Source of the DNA: JBFFXF01 sp041569895
Lineage (GTDB): Bacteria; Planctomycetota; UBA8108; JACQVS01
Direction of reading: 5' to 3'
DNA length: 6,335 bases
Assembly (NCBI GenBank): GCA_041569895.1
Contig: JBFFXF010000355.1
Location: 1-6,335, forward strand
The position numbers were made by a program, and so were the translations under genes. Below are positions 1-5,940 of this stretch, piece after piece. Below the pieces are notes generated by a model. It ran no database searches. It was not told the origin of the DNA and saw only the letters and a list, made by a program, of their open reading frames with translations. How positions within the stretch are numbered: the first letter of the stretch is position 1; each line of letters starts with the position of its first letter.

Positions 1-96
1 CCCGACTACCACGTCGAGCTCGAGGCAGCCGCCGCGAGCGACGAGACGAAGATACCCGAGGCACGAATCGAGATCGAGGAGGGCGGACGGAGATGA
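1..96 (+). CDS. C-terminal end of an unrecognised protein (5' truncated by window)
   Basis: Frame 1 is open from the window edge to a TGA at 94-96, giving 31 residues that begin PDYHVELEAAAA and end IEIEEGGRR. The tail is acidic and then basic, without a recognisable motif. Its stop overlaps the start of the next gene in an ATGA arrangement, and a strong Shine-Dalgarno stretch for that gene lies inside this reading frame. This supports real, co-transcribed, translationally coupled genes. The PDY...VE pattern loosely resembles the ends of some S41 C-terminal processing peptidases, but 31 residues are too few to name a family. Confidence 0.6.
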   Translation, partial: PDYHVELEAAAASDETKIPEARIEIEEGGRR

Positions 97-392
97 GCAG
101 GTTGCTACTCGTCGCTGGTGGGCTCGTCGCCGCGGTCGTTTCGGCGTACGGCTGTGCCGAGTGGAAGACTCACGAAGAAACGGCTTTCGAAGACCCTCGC
201 CTCGTAAAGAGCCTCGCTGAGCTGCGGGCCAGGTACGCGTCCGCTCTGGTGGGGCCGGAGCTCGCGCTCCAGTCCGAGGGGAACCCGGATAAGGAGCGCA
301 GCGCCCTCGTGTGGGAGAACGACCGCCTCGGCGCGGAGCGTTTGAGATTCATCGGCGCCAGAGGCGTGAAGTACTCGACGACGGTGAAGTGA
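93..392 (+). CDS. Small exported hypothetical protein, possible lipoprotein
   Basis: This encodes 99 residues of unknown function. The ATG at 93 overlaps the upstream stop (ATGA) and is preceded by GAGGAGGG at 76-83 with a 9-nt spacer, so the start is well supported. Residues 1-20 form a short basic start (MSR) and a hydrophobic stretch typical of a signal peptide, ending in A-Y-G-C with Cys21. This could be a lipobox, although Ala at -3 and Tyr at -2 are not ideal, so plain export cleaved by signal peptidase I is also possible. The mature part is charged and probably helical (EDPRLVKSLAELRARYASAL around residues 34-53) with no enzyme motif. It ends in YSTTVK. It is the last gene of its transcription unit, since the next gene is convergent. 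Its role probably follows that of the truncated upstream partner, which I cannot identify. Confidence 0.7.
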   Translation: MSRLLLVAGGLVAAVVSAYGCAEWKTHEETAFEDPRLVKSLAELRARYASALVGPELALQSEGNPDKERSALVWENDRLGAERLRFIGARGVKYSTTVK

Positions 393-454
393 GGGGGGGA
401 CCGAGATCGGGCAGGGAGGGTCGTCTTCGGAAGCTTGCTGTCAGACGATTCGTG

Positions 455-486
455 AGGAAGGCAGGAAACTCAGGAAGGCAGGAAAC
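455..486. repeat. Tandem direct repeat, 15-bp unit with 17-bp period
   Basis: The 15-bp sequence aggaaggcaggaaac occurs at 455-469 and again, identically, at 472-486, separated by two bases. It is strongly purine-rich on the plus strand. The two copies together form the left arm of the larger inverted repeat at 455-602. Confidence 0.85.
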
Positions 487-602
487 GGATGAATGAATGG
501 GGTCGAGCTTGGTGAGCTTCGCTCGCTCCTCGAACGCAGCCGAGAGGCAGCATTCCCTTCTCTCTCCTTCTTTTCCTGCATTCCTCTTCTTCCTGCGTTC
601 CT
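455..602. repeat. Imperfect inverted repeat with 32-bp arms and 84-bp centre
   Basis: The left arm at 455-486 is two copies of a 15-bp purine-rich unit. The reverse complement of that arm aligns without gaps to 571-602, with about 25 of 32 positions identical. The right arm likewise contains two related pyrimidine-rich units, tttcctgcattcct (572-585) and cttcctgcgttcct (589-602). The 84-bp centre holds a smaller hairpin (TCGAG/CTCGA enclosing GAGC-TTC-GCTC). As RNA the element could fold into a long stem. It could be a miniature mobile element, a REP-like repeat, a structured RNA or a bidirectional transcription end signal; the sequence does not decide between these. I see no clear target-site duplication. 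Confidence 0.6.
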
Positions 603-648
603 TATAGATGCGTCGCAGAGTGTCGCGAGCGGAGTCGAGCAGCCCTTC

Positions 649-696
649 GGGCACGGGCACGGGACCGGGAACGGCAACGGGTACGGGTACGAGGAC
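649..696 (+). repeat. Degenerate GGGNAC hexamer array (left copy)
   Basis: Eight consecutive 6-bp units read GGGCAC, GGGCAC, GGGACC, GGGAAC, GGCAAC, GGGTAC, GGGTAC, GAGGAC. Most fit GGGNAC, with the fourth base free. The first four GGG runs are separated by 3-nt loops and match the G3N3 G-quadruplex pattern on the plus strand. The array lies just beyond the 3' end of the minus-strand dehydrogenase gene. A cleaner array of the same consensus, on the opposite strand, lies at 5941-6000. Confidence 0.8.
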
Positions 697-702
697 GACT
701 CG

Positions 703-1749
703 TCATCCGCTCATTGAGCTCAGCGGCTCCACCCCCCGCTCCCGCGCCAGCGCGTCGAGCTTTTCGATCGTTCCCGCGTCGATCTCGATTCCCTCGTTGC
801 GGCGGCGCGCCTCGGTGCGGAGCTCCGGCTCGCCCGGGAGGAGGATCTCCTCGACGCCCGGCTTGGTCCTCGCCGACTTCAGGTAGGCGATGAACTCGTC
901 GACGCGGTCGAGGAACTCGTCGCGCTCCGCGAACGCTGCCGGATCGGTCACCTGGATGAAGAGCCCGTTGCCGATGGTCTCGGTCAGGAACCCGGCGCCG
1001 GCGCCGCTCAGCAGGCCGCCGAGCAGGTCGACGACGACCGACAGCCCGTAGCCCTTGTGTCCCTCGCGACCGCCGAAGGGGAGGATGGTGCCGCCGGCGT
1101 AGAGGTCCTCGGGGTTCGTGGTCGGGCGTCCCTCGCCATCGAGGATCCACCCCTCCGGCACCTGCTTGCCGGCGAGCCGGGCGACGCGCACCTTGCCCTC
1201 GGCGACCACGCTCGTGGTGATGTCGACCAGCACCGGCTCGCCGCGCGTCGGCACGGCGATGGCGATCGGGTTGGTGGCGAGCCGCGCCTCGGCGGCGCCC
1301 CACGGCGCGACGCGCCCGACGCCGTGCCCGTTGCAGAGGACCTGCGCGACGAATCCCTGGCGCGCCGCCATCCTCGGGTAGACCCCGACGCGGCCGACGT
1401 GGTAGCAGTTCCGCACCGCGACCGCGCTCACCGCGTGCCTGCGGGCCCTCTCGACCGCCGCCTCGATCGCGCGCCCGGCCACCACCTGTCCCCACGCCAG
1501 GTTGCCGTCGAGGAGCAACGTCGTGTCGGTCTCCCGCAACACCCGCGGCTGCGCGGCCGGAGCGATCCTGCCCTCGGCGACGTGCTGGGAGTACTGCAGG
1601 AGCCGCAGCACGCCGTGGGAGTCGTGCCCGGCGAGGTTGGCGTCGACGAGGTGGTCCGCGACGGCGTCCGCGTTCTCCTCGGAGCTTCCGAGCGCGATGA
1701 GGAGTCGCCGCGCGAATGTCAACAACTGTTGTGGGTCGAAGCGAGGCAT
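703..1749 (-). CDS. Malate/L-lactate dehydrogenase-family (Ldh_2) oxidoreductase
   Basis: This encodes 348 residues, the usual length for the Ldh_2 family of cytoplasmic NAD(P)-dependent 2-hydroxyacid dehydrogenases (malate, L-lactate, ureidoglycolate, sulfolactate and related substrates). This fold is unrelated to classical Rossmann-type LDH/MDH. Visible family motifs are GHDSHGVLRL (residues 41-50, with the conserved His45), NCYHVGRVGVY (114-124, His117 expected to be catalytic), ATNPIAIAVPT (158-168), LVDITTSVVAEGK (174-186) and GHKGYGLSVVVDLLGGLLSGA (230-250). The start ATG is preceded on the minus strand by aaaggaaag (1754-1762), a reasonable ribosome binding site about 4 nt away. The gene stands alone, with a divergent neighbour upstream and a convergent one downstream, so context does not reveal the substrate. 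The family assignment is firm, but the exact substrate cannot be read from sequence alone. Confidence 0.93.
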   Translation of the reverse strand: MPRFDPQQLLTFARRLLIALGSSEENADAVADHLVDANLAGHDSHGVLRLLQYSQHVAEGRIAPAAQPRVLRETDTTLLLDGNLAWGQVVAGRAIEAAVERARRHAVSAVAVRNCYHVGRVGVYPRMAARQGFVAQVLCNGHGVGRVAPWGAAEARLATNPIAIAVPTRGEPVLVDITTSVVAEGKVRVARLAGKQVPEGWILDGEGRPTTNPEDLYAGGTILPFGGREGHKGYGLSVVVDLLGGLLSGAGAGFLTETIGNGLFIQVTDPAAFAERDEFLDRVDEFIAYLKSARTKPGVEEILLPGEPELRTEARRRNEGIEIDAGTIEKLDALARERGVEPLSSMSG

Positions 1750-1794
1750 GCCGCTTTCCTTTTACAGAATTCCGCGACGGCGGCCGATGGTTAC

Positions 1795-1824
1795 TTGACG
1801 GAGTCGGTGGCGAATGCTCATGAT
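1795..1824 (+). promoter_or_regulatory. Candidate sigma-70-type promoter for the acyltransferase gene
   Basis: TTGACG at 1795-1800 matches five of six -35 consensus bases. CATGAT at 1819-1824 matches four of six -10 bases, with an 18-bp spacer. Transcription would start near 1831, leaving a leader of roughly 57 nt before the ATG at 1888. The call rests on consensus matching alone. Confidence 0.45.
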
Positions 1825-1842
1825 ACAGTCGCAACAGGCGAG

Positions 1843-1858
1843 GCTGGAAGACTCCAGC
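1843..1858 (+). other. Small stem-loop in the acyltransferase leader
   Basis: GCTGGA (1843-1848) and TCCAGC (1853-1858) are perfect 6-bp complementary arms around a 4-nt AGAC loop. The stem lies inside the predicted 5' leader, just before a GAGGAGAAG stretch (1861-1869). It could affect translation or mark a protein-binding site. At this size chance is a real possibility. Confidence 0.3.
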
Positions 1859-1887
1859 TCGAGGAGAAGTAGCGAGATAGCGAGAGA

Positions 1888-2988
1888 ATGAAGCAATCGA
1901 CTTCAGGCCGGGTTGACGATGAGGCTTCGCGCGCGGATCGCGAGCGCTGGAAGAGCCTCTCGTCGCTGCAGCGGATGCGCTACCGGCTCGAATTCCTGGC
2001 GCTCATGCCGGCGTACTTCCTCGTCCGCACGCTCCCCGAGCGCGTCGCCGTCCGTCTCTGCGAGCTCGTCGGCGTGCTCGCCTACCATCTCATGTGGCGC
2101 CGCCGGAGAATCGGGCGGATCAACCTCGCGCTGGCTTTTCCGGAGCTTCCCGAGAAGCGCCGGCGCCGGATCCTGAGGGTGTCTTTCCGGAACTTCGCGC
2201 GCTCCATCGCGGAGTACGTGAAGATTTCCGCACTCGGTGACGACGAGTTCCGGCAGCGTGTGACGTACGCCGATGGCACGCTCGAGCGGCTGCCGCGCGA
2301 CCGGGGCATCATCTTCTTCACCGGTCACATCGGGAACTGGGAGCTCCTCGCCATCTCCCACTCGATGCACGGCCATCCGATGCACGTCGTCGTCAAGCGG
2401 CTCGACAACCCGCTCTTCAACGCGCTGGCCTCTCGATATCGCTCTCGGGGCGGCAACGTCGTGCGCGAGCGGAACCGGGACCAGAAGGGCCTTCACGCGC
2501 TGACCGATCACGTGTCGCGCAAGGGCGCGCTCGGGGTCCTGGTGGACCAGTACGCCAGGCGACGGAACAGCATCGTCGTCCCCTTCTTCGGACACCCGGC
2601 CAGGAGCCACCGGGGACCGGCGCTCGTTGCCGTGCGGACCGGGGCGGCGCTCGTGCCCGCGTTTCTGCGCCGCGAGGAGGGCCGCGGCCTGCCGCGGTAC
2701 GTCATGCGCATCGGGGAGCCGGTGTTGGTCGACCCGGATCTCCGCACGCGCGAGCAGGTGCGCGCGCTGACCGAGAAGATGCAGCGCGTCATCGAGGAGG
2801 AGATCCGCTCCCGTCCCGAGGACTGGTTCTGGGTGCACCGACGGTGGAAGCGCGCGCTCGACGGCGAGTCCGACCCCTACTCCGACAGCGGACGGAGCCG
2901 CAGGCACCGGCGCCGGGATGTCGATCCCCACGAGACACCGGGCGGCGGCGATGTCGTCCAGGGAGCCGTCATCGCCAGTCAACGTTGA
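1888..2988 (+). CDS. LpxL/HtrB-like lipid acyltransferase
   Basis: This encodes 366 residues of the lysophospholipid/lipid A acyltransferase family (Lip_A_acyltrans). Members sit on the inner membrane and add secondary acyl chains to lipid A precursors or related lipids. A hydrophobic, membrane-associating stretch lies at about residues 33-49. The catalytic H-x4-E motif is GHIGNWE (146-152; His147, Glu152). Other family landmarks are RLDNPLFNALASRYRSRGG (171-189), LVDQYARR (218-225), VPFFGHPA (231-238), GAALVPAF (252-259) and PEDWFWVHRRWK (310-321). The ATG follows an in-frame TAG at 1870, so it is the furthest possible ATG. The ribosome site is poor: GAGGAGAAG lies 18 nt away and only GAGAG is close. 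Translation might therefore begin later, for example at Met30. About 38 Arg- and Gly-rich residues follow the normal family end (after about 328). The 3' end overlaps that of the convergent ATP-grasp gene by 20 bp. The exact lipid acceptor is not determinable here. Confidence 0.9.
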   Translation: MKQSTSGRVDDEASRADRERWKSLSSLQRMRYRLEFLALMPAYFLVRTLPERVAVRLCELVGVLAYHLMWRRRRIGRINLALAFPELPEKRRRRILRVSFRNFARSIAEYVKISALGDDEFRQRVTYADGTLERLPRDRGIIFFTGHIGNWELLAISHSMHGHPMHVVVKRLDNPLFNALASRYRSRGGNVVRERNRDQKGLHALTDHVSRKGALGVLVDQYARRRNSIVVPFFGHPARSHRGPALVAVRTGAALVPAFLRREEGRGLPRYVMRIGEPVLVDPDLRTREQVRALTEKMQRVIEEEIRSRPEDWFWVHRRWKRALDGESDPYSDSGRSRRHRRRDVDPHETPGGGDVVQGAVIASQR

Positions 2989-4198
2989 AGCGTATGAGGG
3001 CGAAGGCCTCCCGGAGCGCCAGCTCGACCTCCCGCGGCGTGTCTCCCCGCGCGAAGATGAATCCCGCGTAGTTGCTCTCCTCCGGCAGCGTGACGAGCTT
3101 CTGACCCGGTCGCGCCGTGATCGCCACCTCGTCGATCCCGGGGATGCTCCGAGCCTCGTCCACGCCGACGACCTCGAGCAGTGTTCCGGTGGCCGGCGCG
3201 GGGATCATCATCACGCCCGCCGGCCGCTCCTCGCGCTCGAGCTCATCGATCGACATGCCGAGCGCGTGCGCGATGATCAGTTGCTCGAGCGAGATGCCCG
3301 TGCCGAACCTCAGGACGCGCGAGCAGAGCCCGCCGATCGACCGTGGGTTGATCTCGATCAGCCAGGCGCCGCGCCCGTCGATGCGGAGCTCGGCGTGCAC
3401 CGGTCCTTCCCGCAGCCCGAGCGCCCGCGCCGCGTCCTCCGTCGCGCTCGCGATCGCCGTCCGCGCCTCCGTGTCGAGCCGTGAGGGAGTGACGTAGATG
3501 GTCTCCTCGAAATAGGGCCCGACGAGCGGATCGGGCTTGTCGAAGATCGCCAGCACGCGCAGCTCGCCGGCGGTGAGGATTCCCTCGAGCGCGTACTCGG
3601 GACCGTCGATGTAGTCCTCGACGACGAGGGACTGGTCGTCCGCGGCGCGCCCGGTGGCGGCCGCGACGATCGTTCCCACCCGTTCGATCACCATCACGAG
3701 CTCCTCCGGCGAGTCGGCGCGGATCACGCCACGGCTGCCCGCGAGGTCGACCGGCTTGACGACGCACGGAAAGCGGACCTCGCCAGCAAGCGCGTCGATG
3801 TCGTCGCCGAAGCGGGCCGCCCGGTGCGCGGGCGAGAGCACGTTCGAACGCGCGAGCGCCTCACGCATCAGCAGCTTGTTGCGCGCCGCCGCCACGGCCT
3901 GCGGCGGATTGTGCGGGAGCGAGAGCGCCCTCGAGACCTCGGCCGCGACGACGGAGACCTGATCGTCGACGCCGACCACCGCGTCGACCGGATGCCGCCG
4001 AGAGAACTCGACCACCTGCCTCACCGCCGCCGCGGGATCGGCGAACTGGATGGTCAGCAGCGCGTCCGGCGCGAGCGACTCGAGCGTGCTGGGCTCCTCG
4101 GAGGCGACGGTGACGTCGACCTGCATCGCGTGCGCGGCGCGGAGGAAATCGGTGGCGCGGTACGTGGTGGTGGGGACGAGGAGGACGACACGGGGCAT
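2969..4198 (-). CDS. ATP-grasp domain carboxylate-amine ligase-like protein, substrate unknown
   Basis: This encodes 409 residues of an ATP-grasp enzyme, a family that activates a carboxylate as acyl phosphate with ATP and joins it to an amine or thiol. In order there are: an N-terminal pre-ATP-grasp alpha/beta domain (about residues 1-105, with VVLLVPTTTYRATDFL and VDAVVGVDDQ); the ATP-binding start FPCVVKPVDLAGSRGV (143-158); VVEDYIDGPEYALEG (192-206); and the metal-binding HAELRID plus IEINPRSIGG (268-274, 281-290; Glu282 and Asn284). A C-terminal part with TGTLLEVVGVDEARSIPGI (337-355) resembles the ends of BacD-like L-amino acid ligases and related enzymes. The ATG at 4198 lies 38 nt below the Fe-S scaffold stop and lacks a clear ribosome site. 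An in-frame GTG at 4240 would overlap that stop as GTGA and add 14 residues. I kept the ATG because the extra residues look unlike a domain start. It is probably the last gene of the moaA operon. Its substrate is not predictable. Confidence 0.88.
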   Translation of the reverse strand: MPRVVLLVPTTTYRATDFLRAAHAMQVDVTVASEEPSTLESLAPDALLTIQFADPAAAVRQVVEFSRRHPVDAVVGVDDQVSVVAAEVSRALSLPHNPPQAVAAARNKLLMREALARSNVLSPAHRAARFGDDIDALAGEVRFPCVVKPVDLAGSRGVIRADSPEELVMVIERVGTIVAAATGRAADDQSLVVEDYIDGPEYALEGILTAGELRVLAIFDKPDPLVGPYFEETIYVTPSRLDTEARTAIASATEDAARALGLREGPVHAELRIDGRGAWLIEINPRSIGGLCSRVLRFGTGISLEQLIIAHALGMSIDELEREERPAGVMMIPAPATGTLLEVVGVDEARSIPGIDEVAITARPGQKLVTLPEESNYAGFIFARGDTPREVELALREAFALIRFNVDWR

Positions 4199-4236
4199 CG
4201 GCCGTTGGCTCGAGGCGCCGGCGTCCGGCGCGGAGA

Positions 4237-4836
4237 TCACTTCTTCGACGGCGAGTAGTACGGGTTGCGGCCGGAGGCGTGATCGGTCGCGTCGAGGATC
4301 TCGCCGATCTGCGGCACGGCGTGACGGATCGCCTTCTCGATCCCCTGCTTCAGCGTCACGTCGGCCATGCCGCAGCCCTGACAGCCGCCGCCCATCTGGA
4401 TGTAGACGACGTTCTCCTTGACGTCGAGCAGCGAGATGAAGCCGCCATGCGCCGCCACCTGCGGATTGATCTCTCGCTCGATCACCTCCTGGACGCGCTC
4501 GCGGAGCTCGTCCTCGGGCGGCAGACCCTGCCACAGGTCATCGGAGATGGCCGGCTCGCCGCTCATGATGTGCGCGCGAATCGCCGCGCCGATCTCCTTG
4601 CCGATGACGCGCCAGTCGGAGGCGTCGCCCTTCGTCACCGTGACTCGATCGTGCGTCACCAGGACGGCGCCGACGCCGTCGATGTCGAAGAGACGCGTCG
4701 CCAGTGGCGACCCCTCGGCCTGCTCGCGATGGGCGAAGTAGTACGATCGGTCCGGGCTCACCGGACGGTCGACCGTGAACTTGCATGAGACGGCCGAGAC
4801 CGGGTCGGCCATGATCTTGATCTCTTCGGGGGTCAT
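4237..4836 (-). CDS. NfuA/NifU-type Fe-S cluster scaffold or carrier protein
   Basis: This encodes 199 residues with two domains. An Nfu_N-like domain (about residues 12-95) includes KFTVDRP, SPLATRLFDIDGVGAVLV and a basic/polar strand DRVTVTKGD. A C-terminal NifU-like domain (about 108-182) includes INPQVAAHGGFISLLDV, then GGGCQGCGMADVTLKQGIEKAI with the cluster-binding pair Cys152 and Cys155. Proteins of this type bind a [4Fe-4S] cluster at a dimer interface and hand it to target enzymes in the cytoplasm. The start at 4836 is supported by AAAGGA (4845-4850 on the minus strand), 8 nt upstream; an internal Met9 start is possible but less well placed. The gene begins 44 nt after moaA ends, on the same strand. 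A natural inference is that it loads or repairs the two [4Fe-4S] clusters of MoaA, though it may serve other enzymes. The longer open frame upstream of 4836 is a shadow of moaA. Confidence 0.93.
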   Translation of the reverse strand: MTPEEIKIMADPVSAVSCKFTVDRPVSPDRSYYFAHREQAEGSPLATRLFDIDGVGAVLVTHDRVTVTKGDASDWRVIGKEIGAAIRAHIMSGEPAISDDLWQGLPPEDELRERVQEVIEREINPQVAAHGGFISLLDVKENVVYIQMGGGCQGCGMADVTLKQGIEKAIRHAVPQIGEILDATDHASGRNPYYSPSKK

Positions 4837-4880
4837 CCCAGGGGTCCTTTCTCTTGGCGCTGGATCGCACCGGGTGGACG

Positions 4881-5882
4881 TCAGCCGCCGATGGCGTACA
4901 TCGGTCTCTCCGGCTGTACGAATCGCGCCGCGTTGATCTCGTGTCCTTCCCACTTCGCCGCCACGCTGGCCCGCACGGCCTCGGCGATGCGTTCGTCGTC
5001 CGCTCCACCGCGGAGCAGCGACTTGACGTCGGTCTCCTCGAGCGCGAAGAGACAGTTGCGGATCTTGCCGTCCGCGGTGATCCGGATGCGGTTGCACGAG
5101 CGGCAGAACGGCCGGCTCACCGACGCGATGATGCCGACGCGGCCGACGCCGTCCGTGAACCGGAACTCGCTCGCCGGCGACCGCGGGTCCTGTCCCTCGA
5201 CGGGCGCCAGCGGGGCGATCTCCCGCGAGAGTATGTCCATGATGTCGCTCGCCAGCAGCACGCGATCGCGCCGCCATCCGCCGTCCGCGTCGAGCGGCAT
5301 GAACTCGATGAAGCGGACCTCGATGCCGTGCTCGCGACCGAAGCGCGCCAGCGGCACGAGGTCGTCCTCGTTGACGCCCCGCACGGCGACCGCGTTGAGC
5401 TTGATCGGCGTCAGGCCGACCTCGCGGCAGCGCTCGATCCCCGCCAGGACGCGATCGAGCCCCGGCCGCCGCGCGATGCGTCCGAACCGCTCCGGGTCGA
5501 GCGTGTCGAGGTGGACCGTCACGCGCCCCAGCCCGGCGTCGCGGAGGTCCCGCGCTGCGTCGGCGAGCAGGATGCCGTTGGTGGTCAGCGCGAGATCGAC
5601 GATCCCGGGCACCCCTGCCAGCTTCTCGACCAGCACCGGCAGGTCCCGGCGAACGAGCGGCTCCCCGCCCGTCAGGCGGATCTTCGAGATCCCGAGCCCA
5701 GCGACCACCCGCGCAAAGCGCTCGATTTCCTCGAATGACAGCAGCTCCTCCCGCTCCATGAACTCCGGAGACTCCTCCGGCATGCAGTAGAAGCAGCGGA
5801 TGTTGCAGCGATCGGTGACGCTGATGCGGAGATTGTCATGAACCCGACCGAACGAATCGATCAGGGGTGTCGCGGCACGCAT
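4881..5882 (-). CDS. moaA: GTP 3',8-cyclase MoaA (radical SAM, molybdenum cofactor synthesis)
   Basis: This encodes 333 residues, the standard MoaA length. MoaA converts GTP to 3',8-cyclo-7,8-dihydro-GTP, the first step of molybdopterin synthesis, using S-adenosylmethionine and two [4Fe-4S] clusters. The radical SAM cluster motif is CNIRCFYC (Cys26, Cys30, Cys33, with Tyr32). KIRLTGGEPLVRRDL (67-81) holds the SAM-binding GGE. Lys161, GVNEDD (169-174) and FIEFMPLD (191-198) follow. The second cluster is PFCRSCNRIRITADGKIRNC (258-277; Cys260, Cys263, Cys277) with the GTP-contacting Arg265 and Arg267. The protein ends in the conserved Gly-Gly tail (332-333). One oddity is that His124 replaces the usual Ser in the S-L-D motif (HLDTLDP). 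The start fits family N-termini (LIDSFGRVHDNLRISVTDRC begins at residue 7). It is first in a likely operon with the Fe-S carrier and the ATP-grasp gene. No other molybdenum cofactor gene is in the window. Confidence 0.97.
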   Translation of the reverse strand: MRAATPLIDSFGRVHDNLRISVTDRCNIRCFYCMPEESPEFMEREELLSFEEIERFARVVAGLGISKIRLTGGEPLVRRDLPVLVEKLAGVPGIVDLALTTNGILLADAARDLRDAGLGRVTVHLDTLDPERFGRIARRPGLDRVLAGIERCREVGLTPIKLNAVAVRGVNEDDLVPLARFGREHGIEVRFIEFMPLDADGGWRRDRVLLASDIMDILSREIAPLAPVEGQDPRSPASEFRFTDGVGRVGIIASVSRPFCRSCNRIRITADGKIRNCLFALEETDVKSLLRGGADDERIAEAVRASVAAKWEGHEINAARFVQPERPMYAIGG

Positions 5883-5888
5883 GATCTC

Positions 5889-5916
5889 AGTGTACCAGGG
5901 CGCAGGGGCACTTCAA
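5889..5916 (-). promoter_or_regulatory. Candidate promoter of the moaA operon, very close to the start codon
   Basis: On the minus strand TTGAAG (5911-5916, four of six -35 bases) is followed after 16 bp by TACACT (5889-5894, four of six -10 bases). Only six bases separate the -10 from the moaA ATG. Transcription would therefore begin at or next to the start codon, giving a leaderless or nearly leaderless mRNA, in line with the lack of a good Shine-Dalgarno sequence there. Consensus matching is the only evidence. Confidence 0.4.
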
Positions 5917-5940
5917 GCGGGTGGGAGGGTTCGCCTGACT

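Larger units (their letters stand above)
393..702. other. Non-coding stretch between convergent genes
   Basis: No reading frame here has protein-like composition; the short open frames are translations of repeats. From left to right it holds: a weak hairpin with perfect 6-bp arms TCGTCT (421-426) and AGACGA (443-448) and a 16-nt loop, which might help end transcription of the small upstream gene; the nested inverted repeat at 455-602; a GCCC-TTC-GGGC mini-hairpin at 642-652; and the GGGNAC hexamer array. A short GACGA-C-TCGTC palindrome at 694-704 overlaps the stop codon of the dehydrogenase gene. No hairpin with a clean T-tract, and so no textbook intrinsic terminator, was found for either gene. 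Confidence 0.6.
1750..1887. promoter_or_regulatory. Divergent intergenic control region
   Basis: These 138 bp separate the 5' ends of the minus-strand dehydrogenase and the plus-strand acyltransferase genes, so both promoters should lie here. The rightward promoter is listed separately. For the leftward direction I find only the ribosome binding site near 1754-1762 and a weak TATCAT-like -10 around 1819-1824 on the minus strand, which overlaps the rightward -10. If both are real, the two promoters would compete for polymerase. No known operator motif was recognised. Confidence 0.5.

Noticed and set aside
455..602. CRISPR-like array reading of the 15-bp direct repeat
   Set aside because: There are only two direct copies with a 2-bp gap and no spacer-sized intervals; the structure is an inverted repeat.
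493..717. 74-codon plus-strand frame across the inverted repeat and hexamer array
   Set aside because: Its product is a translation of repeat sequence (Gly-His, Gly-Asn, Gly-Tyr) and has no coding support.
602..1834. A 410-codon minus-strand frame and long plus-strand frames across the dehydrogenase gene
   Set aside because: They are Arg-, Gly- and Pro-rich shadows typical of high-GC DNA, lying over a gene with clear family motifs in another frame.
2907..2916. CCGGCGCCGG palindrome as terminator of the ATP-grasp transcript
   Set aside because: A 10-bp GC palindrome with no loop and no T-tract inside a coding region of a high-GC genome is expected by chance.
4199..4534. N-terminal extension of the ATP-grasp frame to an ATG at 4534
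   Set aside because: It overlaps the Fe-S scaffold gene for most of its length and reads as Arg-rich shadow sequence; family similarity begins at the ATG at 4198.
4837..5277. N-terminal extension of the Fe-S scaffold frame to an ATG at 5277
   Set aside because: It is the moaA gene read in another frame; the ATG at 4836 has a good ribosome site and a sensible family start.
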